From positions 1-22,272 of the IMG/VR virus record IMGVR_UViG_3300008050_005475: a stretch of DNA of 22,272 nucleotides. One strand, written 5' to 3'. The translations under genes and the position numbers were made by a program. A model generated the notes under the pieces. That model was given only the letters and a program-made list of their open reading frames with translations, was not told where the DNA came from and searched no databases. Below, piece by piece: positions 12,316 to 20,239 of the stretch. The DNA is from a virus. Positions within the stretch are counted from its first letter, which is position 1. Every line of letters starts with the position of its first letter.

Positions 12316-14637
12316 CTACCGCCTAAAAGGTGAGCGCTGGCCAGGAGTGTCCCCGCCGATCTTGCTTATCGTACCACCGCCGCTCGCGTTGCGCCGTAGC
12401 GCTCGCTCCATCCAGATATGGCCATCCCTCAGATCGAGAGACGGTGCAGGCATCATCTGACCCCTAGCCGCGCCCATGCCTACCTGAGCTCTGATCCCAT
12501 CCTCGTCCCGAGCTGCTACCACGACATCGCCAGCGCCGAACCGCGCCCGCAGCCCGTTCACACCAGCCCGCACAGGGCCGGGGGTGTCCCCGTAGGTCGC
12601 GGTATCAGCAGTGCCGAGCGTGAAGATCTCTCTGATCGTGTCGCCGGTCTTGCTTGCAGCCTCAGAGATCCGCCCATCCTCCCCGAACAGGGCGCCGAAG
12701 TCGAAGATCTCCTTGATCCGCTCCCACATGTCTTCGACGAATTGCTTGATCCCGTCCTTGAGGTTCTCCCACCACAGCTCTGCAGCCTCAGCCATTGCGC
12801 CGGAGGCGAAGTCCTTGAACCCTTCCTTGATCGCATCGAAGAGGGCAACGCGGATCTCTCGGACCAGCGTCGGGATCATCACGATCCCGGCCTTGATGAT
12901 CTGTGGAACGGCCTTCACGAGTTCCACCACAAGCACGGGCAGCGCCGCCGCGAGTTCTGGAATGAAATCCTCGATGATCGTGTCGAGCAGCCCCACGATC
13001 AAGGATGGGATCTTGGTGAGCGTGTCAGGCAGCGCAAGGAGCTGCTCCTCGAGCCCCGCGATCGTGTCTTCGATGTTGAGGATGAGCCCTGCGATAGCCC
13101 CGGCCACAGGGCCACCTATCAGAGTGACGATGCCCTCGATCCCAGCCTGAGCCCCGCTGATCTGCTCTATGGCTTTGGTCTGGATATCCTCGAGCCGGTC
13201 AGCCTCTATCTGGGCTGCTCGCTCCACCTCAGCAGCGTGCTCTGCTTCCGCTTTCGCTGCGTCGCGTAGCGCCTCCTCCTTCTCCTTAAGCGCGGCGGTG
13301 CGCTCTTTCAGTGCCTCGTCATCGAGAGCGGCGTTCAGTAGCAACATTCCTCGATTGAAGTCTTCAGCAGCCACAACGCCACCATCATATGCTTGACTGA
13401 GCCGGAACATCAAATCAAGGATCTGCTCCATCTTGGATGCGTCTGGAGCGTAGCGCTCCACCTCAGCATTAAGGTCCGCCTGGGCTTCAGCGAGCGCGTC
13501 AACAGTGGCCACATCCTCGGAGTCTGCGACAACCACAGTATCTGTGAGGGAGGGGCTAGCGACGCCGCCGCTGATCTTTTTGCGGGCTTTGTAGATCTCA
13601 AGCGCTGCGTCATGGGCTGCGTCGCGCGCCCTGGCGAACGCAGCCGGCAGATCGGCAAGGCCAGCCATAAACACGAGATCTTTAGAGAAGTCCCCATTCT
13701 TGAGGGCTACGACAGCGGAAAAGAACCCCTTTACGCTCCCGAGCCAGCTTCCTAGGATCTCTTGCAGGAACGTCCCCATGAACGTGAGGCCCATCGTGAA
13801 GTTCTGCAGGATCCCCGTCAGGTCCATTGCGTCAAAAAGTCTGCCCTGGAAACCCTCGAGCACCACACCGAGCTCAGCCACCGCCCTTTGCCAGTCGGCC
13901 GCCGCCTCGGCTGCGTCGCTCGAGACACCGGCTGCGGTCCCGGCGAGACTGACAAACGACTCCAGGCTCGACGGATCCCCGAGCGCCTGGAGGAGCTTTG
14001 TTCCCGCGTTGCCGAAGAGCTCTGTTGCCGCCGCCGCTCGCTGTGTGGGGCTCTCGATCTCTGACAGGCCGGAGAGCACGTCCGCAAAGACCTGATCAGC
14101 GTCGCGCAGTTCGCCGTTCATGTCCACCACGGACACGCCGAGCGCTGAAAATGCCTCTTCCTGTTTCTTGGCTCCCATCGACGCCTGAGACATCAGGCCG
14201 GGCAACTTGGTGATAATCCTCGTCATGTCAGAAGCGCTCTGACCCGAGCCCTCGAACGCCAGCCGGAGCCCTTGGATCTGCTCGCTGGTGAGACCAGAGC
14301 GCACGCTGAGATCTGCAAGGTCGTTGCGCATGTCTGCGACGCCCTGAGCGAAGTCCCCCAGAGTAGAGACCGCGCTCAGGACGCTGGACACGTCAAGCGT
14401 GAGCGTGAGCCCTTTACTGAATTTGGCCCACGCTTTCGCGCTCTCTTTCGCTGCCTGCTTCTGCTGGCGCTTGATCTCTTTCGTCGCTTTCTTCGAGGCG
14501 CGCTCTGCGCTCTTGACCGACTTCTCTAAAGAGATGAGCATCTTCTGTGATGCCTCATCGGTCATGTTTGGGATCTTCGCGAGATCCCTACGCAGGCTGG
14601 ACAGGTCCGTCCCGATCACAACAGTCGCTTGTGCCAT
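12316..14637 (-). CDS. Tail tape measure protein (773 aa)
   Basis: The start shares one base with the preceding stop (TGATG). Residues 40-70 are a Lys/Ala-rich coiled coil (SAERASKKATKEIKRQQKQA). Residues 100-220 carry the phage minor-tail/tape-measure pattern, including GLTSEQIQGLRLAFEGSG, ADQVFADVLSGLSEIESPTQ and ATELFGNAGTKLLQAL. Further on is an Ala/Glu helical segment (EALRDAAKAEAEHAAEVERA) and a long hydrophobic part with repeated Pro-separated helices (LPVLVVELVKAVPQIIKAGI). Tape measures set tail length and leave the tube during DNA ejection; 773 residues predict a tail of roughly 115 nm. It lies upstream of the tube gene, which is not the usual order. Confidence 0.85.
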   Translation of the reverse strand: MAQATVVIGTDLSSLRRDLAKIPNMTDEASQKMLISLEKSVKSAERASKKATKEIKRQQKQAAKESAKAWAKFSKGLTLTLDVSSVLSAVSTLGDFAQGVADMRNDLADLSVRSGLTSEQIQGLRLAFEGSGQSASDMTRIITKLPGLMSQASMGAKKQEEAFSALGVSVVDMNGELRDADQVFADVLSGLSEIESPTQRAAAATELFGNAGTKLLQALGDPSSLESFVSLAGTAAGVSSDAAEAAADWQRAVAELGVVLEGFQGRLFDAMDLTGILQNFTMGLTFMGTFLQEILGSWLGSVKGFFSAVVALKNGDFSKDLVFMAGLADLPAAFARARDAAHDAALEIYKARKKISGGVASPSLTDTVVVADSEDVATVDALAEAQADLNAEVERYAPDASKMEQILDLMFRLSQAYDGGVVAAEDFNRGMLLLNAALDDEALKERTAALKEKEEALRDAAKAEAEHAAEVERAAQIEADRLEDIQTKAIEQISGAQAGIEGIVTLIGGPVAGAIAGLILNIEDTIAGLEEQLLALPDTLTKIPSLIVGLLDTIIEDFIPELAAALPVLVVELVKAVPQIIKAGIVMIPTLVREIRVALFDAIKEGFKDFASGAMAEAAELWWENLKDGIKQFVEDMWERIKEIFDFGALFGEDGRISEAASKTGDTIREIFTLGTADTATYGDTPGPVRAGVNGLRARFGAGDVVVAARDEDGIRAQVGMGAARGQMMPAPSLDLRDGHIWMERALRRNASGGGTISKIGGDTPGQRSPFRR

Positions 14638-15020
14638 CAGATCTCCAGTCCTTCAGCGAGGATATCCACTATGCGCGTTCCCATCTCTTTGGATTGAGCC
14701 CGCGCGATCTTCCGCGCCTCTGTGAACGGACTGCGGTCGCGGGTGGCGAGCGCGTCGGTGCCGACCTTGGTAGACCGGATGTAGCGCCCGTACTTGGTGT
14801 CATTGACCACAGACGCCGTGATCTTAAATGGGCCGACGAGCCGCACAGGGCCGACCTCCCAGCCGTCACGGAAGCGGCCTGTCTTGACCGGGGCTCTGCC
14901 TATTAGGACGAAGCGCAGATCTTCCGCCGCGCCCAAGAGCTCATCCCGGATCGGCGCCATCATCCTCTGGAGAGAGGGTTCGAGATCCCCAAAGTCGATC
15001 TTAGCTACATTTCTGCTCAC
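14637..15020 (-). CDS. HK97 gp10-like head-tail/tail completion protein (127 aa)
   Basis: The frame is open far upstream, but that region overlaps the preceding gene. A GTG at 15020, 10 bases after the previous stop, is the likely start and gives VSRNVAKIDFGDLEPSLQRM. The motif RAPVKTGRFRDGWEVGPVR is the 'aPvkTGrlr' signature of the HK97 gp10-like family, small proteins at the head-tail interface or tail terminus of siphoviruses. Downstream is a basic stretch (YGRYIRSTKVGTDA) and an end with helix (FTEARKIARAQSKEMG). The next gene is the tape measure. Confidence 0.75.
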   Translation of the reverse strand: MSRNVAKIDFGDLEPSLQRMMAPIRDELLGAAEDLRFVLIGRAPVKTGRFRDGWEVGPVRLVGPFKITASVVNDTKYGRYIRSTKVGTDALATRDRSPFTEARKIARAQSKEMGTRIVDILAEGLEI

Positions 15021-15030
15021 GCTGCACCGC

Positions 15031-15471
15031 CTATGTGAAGGCCAGCCGGTGATGCACATCAAAGCGCAGCACTGAAAACAGCCACCCACCGTCCAGGGTA
15101 GTCTCTCGGCTCTCTGTCGCCCGGTAGCGGATCGCGTCATAGGTCCGATCTTGAGCCAAAAGCAGGCGCGCAACGGTCTGCTCAGACTCGAGCGCCGCCT
15201 TGTAGTCCTCCCACTGCGCATCCCCCCGGATGCGATAGCTGACCTTCACGAGCACAGTCGTGAGGGACTCGCCCTGAGACCCGTAGTGCCCGCGCTCGTC
15301 GAAGTCTGAGACCAGACTGGTAGGGGTGGAGATCGCGTAGGCTTTGTGCAGGTAGCTCCGAGCATCGGAGCCGAACGCGGCATACAGCCAGCGTGAGCGC
15401 TCATAGTCGGCGTCTACTGCTATCGCGTCATCGAACCGATCCAGCACCTCAGAGAGCGTCATCGTCGCCAT
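15031..15471 (-). CDS. Probable tail terminator/completion protein (146 aa)
   Basis: Starts inside the end of the adaptor gene (13-base overlap); a second in-frame ATG three codons later is possible. The N-terminal helix (LSEVLDRFDDAIAVDADYER) is followed by a beta part (LTTVLVKVSYRIRGDAQ) and a helix (YKAALESEQTVARLLLAQ), then strands near the C-terminus (GWLFSVLRFDVHHRLAF). This alpha/beta layout, size and place between adaptor and gp10-like genes match tail terminators, which form a ring at the end of the tube. No diagnostic motif is present. Confidence 0.55.
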   Translation of the reverse strand: MATMTLSEVLDRFDDAIAVDADYERSRWLYAAFGSDARSYLHKAYAISTPTSLVSDFDERGHYGSQGESLTTVLVKVSYRIRGDAQWEDYKAALESEQTVARLLLAQDRTYDAIRYRATESRETTLDGGWLFSVLRFDVHHRLAFT

Positions 15472-16217
15472 GAGCGCCCCCGGCTACCGAGCCACATCGT
15501 CGGAACGGAGGATCTGCGCTTGCTTGGATCTGCACCGTCGCCAGTGTCGCCCGAGTCATAGAGGAAATTTAGATCGTCCCACGCCTCACGGAACTCCCGT
15601 TTGTAGTCTTCTTGTTTCAGAGCCCAGGACTCATCGAGCCGGGTAGCGAAGTCTCTGAAGACCAGATGCAGCGTGTTGTAGATGTGCACGTAGCGGAAAG
15701 ACGCAGGAGACATCACCAAATTAGGGCGGTTCCCCTTCGCGATCAGTTTGGCCTGGATCTGTGCCCAGGACTCATCGAGCGCGTCCTGAAAGTCATCGCG
15801 CGAGTGTATGCACGCGCTACCGGCAGGGTCGAGAGAGCTCTCGAGCCGGTATAGATCTGCGTCTGTTGCTGGGGGGTAGAGGCGAGCCCGCACAAGTGCA
15901 GCGTCGTTGTGAGGGGTCTCGGTGTCTCCGCCCATCGTGAGGGACCACTGCACCCGCCAGCCCTCAGCGGGAGACAGGGACGCCGTAGCTGCTGCGAGCA
16001 TAGTGTATGTGGCAACGCTTGCCGCCACGGTCACCGCCGCTCCGCTTACGATCTCTGCGCCGCTGGCATCGTAGACGGTCACAGTGCCGGCAGACGGGGC
16101 AACCAGGGCCCCCGCCGAGTACATCGGGCATGAGAGCAGAGTGTCTTGTCCTCGCTCGATGAGATCCGGCATGAGTAGCCGGGCTGTGTATTCGGTAGTA
16201 GTCGAGCCCGCTGGCAT
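15459..16217 (-). CDS. Head-tail adaptor-like protein (252 aa)
   Basis: Residues 1-125 look like a beta sandwich, for example GTVTVYDASGAEIVSGAAVT and GWRVQWSLTMGG. Residues 140-235 are helical, with ALDESWAQIQAKLIAKGNRP, YNTHNLVF-like aromatic residues around YIYNTLHLVFRDFA, and KREFREAWDDLNFLYDSGD. Helical bundles of this kind are typical of adaptor proteins that bind the portal and seal the head. Ends in a basic tail (GSRGRSWRR). It lies four genes after the capsid gene and before the tail terminator, the expected place. The domain fusion of beta and helical halves is inferred from composition. Confidence 0.5.
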   Translation of the reverse strand: MPAGSTTTEYTARLLMPDLIERGQDTLLSCPMYSAGALVAPSAGTVTVYDASGAEIVSGAAVTVAASVATYTMLAAATASLSPAEGWRVQWSLTMGGDTETPHNDAALVRARLYPPATDADLYRLESSLDPAGSACIHSRDDFQDALDESWAQIQAKLIAKGNRPNLVMSPASFRYVHIYNTLHLVFRDFATRLDESWALKQEDYKREFREAWDDLNFLYDSGDTGDGADPSKRRSSVPTMWLGSRGRSWRR

Positions 16218-16226
16218 ATGGACCTC

Positions 16227-16406
16227 TCAGTCGGTGTCTTTCTTCACGCCGTGATCCACCTTGATTACGCCCGCGTTGACTTTGCGATCAAACCGCTGCG
16301 CCTGCTCGACGCCGACCTTGTGAGCATACTCAGGAGCGGCCCCGTTGCGGATCAGGTTCCGCACAAAAGCGTTCTTCCTATCTCGGATAGACTGACGCTC
16401 ACCCAT
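16227..16406 (-). CDS. Small hypothetical protein (59 aa) in head-tail region
   Basis: The ATG at 16406 gives MGERQSIRDRKNAFVRNLIR and a predominantly helical, basic protein (Arg/Lys-rich at both ends, ending DHGVKKDTD). A longer reading from 16466 would overlap the preceding gene almost entirely. It overlaps the 222-aa gene by 8 bases and is followed 9 bases later by the adaptor gene. No family is recognised; a small head or connector accessory is plausible. Confidence 0.5.
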   Translation of the reverse strand: MGERQSIRDRKNAFVRNLIRNGAAPEYAHKVGVEQAQRFDRKVNAGVIKVDHGVKKDTD

Positions 16407-17067
16407 GAGGCACCGCCAGATCTGTCTGAGGCTCGAGGACGGACACGCCGCGCTGAGAGCGCTCAAACGCGACCCTCAGACGCTCGATCTGCTTGGCGAC
16501 GAGATCATAAGCGCGCCTGTTCGCGATCTTGGTGAGGTCCTTCGCTCCGCGCCGGTTGAGCTCACTCTCTTTCATGCCGATCATGAATTCGATCAGCTCT
16601 ACAGTCGGCTCAGCGATGATCCGGCGGCGCAGTAGATCGCGCAGGAATTCCATGTAGCGCGCCTGCCCCTCGGCCTGCTTCGACCAGCGGACGACGTTCC
16701 CTTGCTGTGTGGGGGTCTCGAAGACAGAGAAGTGCACAAGACCCTCACGGCCCTCGACCGCTGTCAGGTAGCCGTCATCCCCGAGCTCGGGAAATGACTG
16801 TAGCTCCAAGACCTGCCAGCCGTTTTTCGCTGCGCCGACGCGCGCGAGGTGGTCTGAGCCGTTGGCGTGCACGCCGTTGACTCCAGGCTCAAGGACCATC
16901 TTGCCGAGCTGGGGCAGGAGCTCGCCGTGCTCACCGCAGATATGGAACCGCTCGGGGTGATGCGTCCATCGGAAAGGCGGCGACGAAGGCGCGTTGAGTA
17001 GGTTCTTTGCGTTGGCGCGCCGAGAGATCGGAACGCGAGCGAATTGATCTTGGATCTGTGAAGGCAT
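16399..17067 (-). CDS. Hypothetical head-region protein (222 aa)
   Basis: First gene after the capsid terminator, starting at an ATG with AGGA upstream (MPSQIQDQFARVPISRRANA). The N-terminal half contains His/Gly/Cys residues (RWTHHPERFHICGEHGELLP, then VNGVHANGSDH), which could bind a metal. The C-terminal half is helical and basic (YMEFLRDLLRRRIIAEPTVE, MIGMKESELNRRGAKDL, YDLVAKQIERLRVAFERS). Position suggests a capsid-associated or connector protein. I recognise no family. Translation must rely on readthrough or on another promoter, because a strong terminator lies directly upstream. Confidence 0.6.
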   Translation of the reverse strand: MPSQIQDQFARVPISRRANAKNLLNAPSSPPFRWTHHPERFHICGEHGELLPQLGKMVLEPGVNGVHANGSDHLARVGAAKNGWQVLELQSFPELGDDGYLTAVEGREGLVHFSVFETPTQQGNVVRWSKQAEGQARYMEFLRDLLRRRIIAEPTVELIEFMIGMKESELNRRGAKDLTKIANRRAYDLVAKQIERLRVAFERSQRGVSVLEPQTDLAVPHG

Positions 17068-17086
17068 GTGTCGTCCTGGGTGAGAG

Positions 17087-17151
17087 AAAAAAAGGGGAGG
17101 GCATAGAGGGGCTACCGGGACGACAAAGAACGACGCCCCTAAAGCCCCCCC
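17087..17151 (-). terminator. Strong intrinsic terminator after the capsid gene
   Basis: On the minus strand GCCCCCCC at 17144-17151 (read as GGGGGGGC) pairs with GGGGAGGGC at 17094-17102 with one bulged base, giving 8 base pairs. Inside, AGGGGC and GCCCCT (17107-17112 with 17135-17140) add a second stem. A run of seven T bases (17093-17087) follows immediately. It begins about 8 bases after the capsid stop. Confidence 0.85.
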
Positions 17152-17158
17152 AGCAAGA

Positions 17159-18076
17159 CTACCGGTCGGTGATCATCGACACGCCCAGGCTGTCCTGAGC
17201 CTGCGCAGCACCAAAGTAATAGGATCCGACGATCTTCACAGTGTCCGCCGAGATGTCCTCGTCGATGCGAACCACGACCTTGCGAGCCATCAGGATCGCG
17301 TTGTTCAGTGCAGACTGAACGGTCTGCGTGGCATCAGCCCAGCCGATCGCACCACGGACGAACATGCCGCCAGCAGAGTCCGCGCCCGCGTTCGCGGTAG
17401 GCACGAGCGAAGAGGTGAGGAAGTCGATCCCGTTCCACCGACCCTTGTAGCCGGGGGAGCCGAACATCAGCATCTCGGCAGAAGGGGTCTGGAACTGGAT
17501 CACGCCGGTCTCTGCTCTCAGGCTCGACTGAAAGTCGGTGAACTGCTGAGGATAGAGCAGGCACACAGGCTGCCCGGACGCGTTCGCGTTGGTGAGGGCG
17601 AATTGCGCCTCAAACACGTTGTCCACGTCCAGATCGACGGTGGTTGTACCGACCGTTGCCGTGAAGCCGCCGACGAGAGCCGCGACGACCTCGACGAAGC
17701 GAAGCGCCGCCGCCATGATCATCTGCTGAGCCCAGAGCCCGACCTGGGTCGAGTTGATGCTGTCTGTCAGGATTGCGAGACCCGAGAGGGTGCGCTGCAG
17801 CGCCTGACGCGAGACGGTGATCTGATAGCTGTCATCGGTGATCGCCGTGTTGCTCGGGGATGCGAGCTCAGCGACCGCAGCCATGCGATCAGCGACGCCG
17901 ATCTGTCCGACCTTGGTCACGCTCGAGGCGGAGCCTGAGAGGTCGCCCTTATACATGAGGGCCTCATGCCCCCAGAGAGCGGTGCTTAGATCTGCGACGA
18001 GGATCTCAAGCGCGCGGTTCAGGTCCTCAGCGAGCCGGAGGTCTCCCAGCCCAGAATATACGATTTCGTTTGCCAT
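17159..18076 (-). CDS. Major capsid protein (305 aa)
   Basis: It follows the scaffold gene after about 100 bases and starts after GGAGACACCAAG (MANEIVYSGLGDLRLAEDLN). The protein has the size and mixed alpha/beta character of HK97-fold capsid subunits, with a long central helix region (LWAQQMIMAAALRFVEVVAA), a strand-rich part, and a C-terminal strand pair (ARKVVVRIDEDISADTVKI). No N-terminal prohead delta domain cleavage pattern is evident and no protease gene is seen, so scaffolding is by the separate upstream protein. It has its own candidate promoter and a strong terminator, consistent with the need for hundreds of copies. Identification is by size and synteny. Confidence 0.8.
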   Translation of the reverse strand: MANEIVYSGLGDLRLAEDLNRALEILVADLSTALWGHEALMYKGDLSGSASSVTKVGQIGVADRMAAVAELASPSNTAITDDSYQITVSRQALQRTLSGLAILTDSINSTQVGLWAQQMIMAAALRFVEVVAALVGGFTATVGTTTVDLDVDNVFEAQFALTNANASGQPVCLLYPQQFTDFQSSLRAETGVIQFQTPSAEMLMFGSPGYKGRWNGIDFLTSSLVPTANAGADSAGGMFVRGAIGWADATQTVQSALNNAILMARKVVVRIDEDISADTVKIVGSYYFGAAQAQDSLGVSMITDR

Positions 18077-18143
18077 CTTGGTGTCTCCATACCTCAGCCC
18101 GTTGCGCGTGTTGACGGGTAGCGACCCCGATGGCTATGTCTCC

Positions 18144-18172
18144 AATATAGGGCCGCTTGCGCAAACAAGCAA
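18144..18172 (-). promoter_or_regulatory. Candidate capsid-gene promoter
   Basis: TTGCTT (18172-18167, minus strand) and TATATT (18149-18144) are separated by 17 bases. The -10 matches five of six bases; the -35 is weaker. The promoter lies about 70 bases upstream of the capsid ATG. The -35 overlaps one arm of a short hairpin (GCTTG and CAAGC, 18155-18170). The only other sizeable gaps in the late module are the terminator region after this gene and the G-to-tail gap. Confidence 0.45.
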
Positions 18173-18175
18173 GGA

Positions 18176-18763
18176 TCAGCCCCTTGTCTTGAGGTTGAAG
18201 GCCGCCGAGAAGTCGGCATCGGTCATCGCGCTGGTGTCAGAAGGGCCGGGCGCTGGGCGGTGCAGATGAGCCCCCCGGTTCGCGGGGGGGCGCTGATACG
18301 GGGGAGCGCCGCCGCCCTGTGGGGGAGCCCCAGCGAACAAAGGCCGCAGGATAGTAGGAACACTCTCGGGCGCTTCCTTGAATGAATCGAGCCACGCGCC
18401 GAGCTCTGGTCTCCCCTCTTCAGGCAGTCGCCCATACTGCCACTCCACCGCAGCTACAGCGTCTTTGTCTGTCACGCCGTGCTGTGCGATCAGGGTGTGC
18501 CGATCGTAGCGGCTGTTAGCCGCATCGAGCTTGCCTTGTAGGGCAGTGTTCGCAGCGGTCAACGTGTCCACCGTGGCTCCGCGCTCAGTAAGCTGCTGAG
18601 CCTCAGCCCGCAGCGTCGCGACCTGCTCACGCAGGTTGTTGCGCTCGCCTACGACGGTCTGAAAGCGCTTGTATGGAACCGTCCCGGCTGGGGGATCGGC
18701 TGGAGGTGGGGTGCCCGGTGGCGGTGTTTGCGGCGGGGCGCCCTGCGGTGCGGGGGTTGTCAT
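18176..18763 (-). CDS. Scaffolding protein (195 aa)
   Basis: The start overlaps the portal stop as ATGA. Residues 1-30 are Pro-rich (PQTPPPGTPPPADPPAG). Residues 35-85 form a charged coiled coil (VVGERNNLREQVATLRAEAQ). Residues 90-135 are helical. Residues 145-172 are Pro/Gly-rich with a basic part, and the end (DADFSAAFNLKTRG) is a short amphipathic segment. Disordered, helical, charged proteins between portal and capsid are typical of phage internal scaffolds, which shape the prohead and leave before packaging. No protease Ser-His motif is visible. Confidence 0.75.
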   Translation of the reverse strand: MTTPAPQGAPPQTPPPGTPPPADPPAGTVPYKRFQTVVGERNNLREQVATLRAEAQQLTERGATVDTLTAANTALQGKLDAANSRYDRHTLIAQHGVTDKDAVAAVEWQYGRLPEEGRPELGAWLDSFKEAPESVPTILRPLFAGAPPQGGGAPPYQRPPANRGAHLHRPAPGPSDTSAMTDADFSAAFNLKTRG

Positions 18764-20238
18764 GTTGTCGTCCCTGGTCGGGTGGTCATGGAAGCGAGAT
18801 CTTCCAAGGCTTTCGCCTCGGAGAGCTCGGGGTTGAGAGTCATGTAAGCCTTGAGCGGAGTGATGAGCCCAGCGTTGGCGCGGTCGATCACATCGTCTCG
18901 AAGAGACGCGCGCTCCTCGGGGGAGAGAGGGATCCGCGTGTAGGCGATCCGGTATCCGCCCTCGGGCATCGGCTCGATCTTTCGGGCGCCTTGCATCATC
19001 TCGCCCACGCGGTTCACCATGATCGCGGTAGTGGAGACCAGCCGCTTATCGGAGACAGTGAAGGAGGGGGTGTACCTGCGCTGAGCTTTGCGCTTGCCTT
19101 CATTCGTGAGGGAGATCGCCGCTCCGCTGCGAGCTGTGCCGCCGAGCCGCTGGATATCAGATGGAGGGATCCCTGCGTCCTGTGCCAGTCGGGCCACGAG
19201 ATTCGAGAGCGTCTCTTCCAGCACGCTGACATCGGCGCCCGCGTTCCACTGCCCAATAATGGGCTGCGTGTCCGACTCGCCGATCTGCTGCAGCATCAGG
19301 ATGGTAGCAGGGTCTGCTACGATCTCCTGACGAGGGATCCCGTCCTGGGTCTCGATCCCCGCACCTGCGGGCTCGAGGTTCGCGATGTAGCGCTGGGGAA
19401 AGCTCGCGTCGCGGAAGCTGTGGAGCACCATCTGATAGAGGACAGCCACGTCGATCGTTCCATCGACGAGCTCGATACCCTCGAACGGATCGAAGGTGCG
19501 ATCTGTGAGCTGCTGCGCATGGTAGAGGACGTAGGGCAAGATCGGACGGCCGAGCAGCTCCCCGTCTTTCGGGGCCATGCGCCACTCGCGAGGGTACTCG
19601 CCCCCGGCGCGCGCGCCGTCGATGTAGTGGCCTGACAGGTCGGTCTTTCCGTCGCCTGAGAGCACCATGTAGACGGGGTGGTCCAGATCTGAGATGTCCA
19701 CTACGTCGATCGTCCAGATCTTCTTGGCCTTCTGGCCCTCAGCGACGATCGAGTCTCGCAGCCGGTACTCCTCAACCCGCACGGGAACCGACGGATTAGA
19801 GACCAGCGCCTCGGTGATCACATAGTCTGGAGCGACCGCGCGGTATCTGGGGCGCTGCTCATCAGAGACATCGACGCGCACGAAATACTCACGGATCCCG
19901 ATGCACAGCGCCTGTACCCGCTGCATCGCAGACCAGAACCCAGACATAGATATCGCGGTCGCGAGACTGCTCACATCCACCCGGTCGTGACTCACCGTCG
20001 GCTCATGATCATAGAGAACAGCGAGCTCTTGAGCTGTGGTCTTGAAGGGGTTGATGCTCAAGGTGGGCTCGCCCCAGGCGCGGGCGCGCTCAGAGCCGAC
20101 CGTCTCGATCATCCTGCGTGAAAGGTCCCTCATCCACAGGCCCTCGAGCAGCCGACGGCGGCGGCGCTGCTCGGTCCAGCGGGCAAGAATGGCAGAGTCT
20201 GTGGGCCATGGTGGCGCGGTGATCTGGTCTTGGCTCAT
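18760..20238 (-). CDS. Portal protein (492 aa)
   Basis: The ATG at 20238 lies one base after the terminase stop (TGACATG) with AGAGG upstream. A longer reading from 20307 would extend into the terminase gene. The N-terminal half is helical and Arg-rich (RWTEQRRRRRLLEGLWMRDL), with alpha/beta wing parts later. The C-terminal part has the crown-like helical region (LEETLSNLVARLAQDAGIPP, TARSGAAISLTNEGKRKAQR) resembling SPP1 gp6-type portals. Portals form a 12-subunit ring at the packaging vertex. Position directly after the large terminase and before scaffold and capsid fits. Confidence 0.85.
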   Translation of the reverse strand: MSQDQITAPPWPTDSAILARWTEQRRRRRLLEGLWMRDLSRRMIETVGSERARAWGEPTLSINPFKTTAQELAVLYDHEPTVSHDRVDVSSLATAISMSGFWSAMQRVQALCIGIREYFVRVDVSDEQRPRYRAVAPDYVITEALVSNPSVPVRVEEYRLRDSIVAEGQKAKKIWTIDVVDISDLDHPVYMVLSGDGKTDLSGHYIDGARAGGEYPREWRMAPKDGELLGRPILPYVLYHAQQLTDRTFDPFEGIELVDGTIDVAVLYQMVLHSFRDASFPQRYIANLEPAGAGIETQDGIPRQEIVADPATILMLQQIGESDTQPIIGQWNAGADVSVLEETLSNLVARLAQDAGIPPSDIQRLGGTARSGAAISLTNEGKRKAQRRYTPSFTVSDKRLVSTTAIMVNRVGEMMQGARKIEPMPEGGYRIAYTRIPLSPEERASLRDDVIDRANAGLITPLKAYMTLNPELSEAKALEDLASMTTRPGTTT

Positions 20239-20239
20239 G

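Noticed and set aside
11302-12333. Long plus-strand open frame (343 codons) opposite the fibre gene
   Set aside because: Shadow of the high-GC fibre gene on the other strand; no ribosome site or recognisable domain.
14637-15221. Long reading of the gp10-like frame (194 codons)
   Set aside because: The first 67 codons overlap the tail completion gene and read as Arg/Cys-rich antisense-like sequence; a GTG at 15020 fits.
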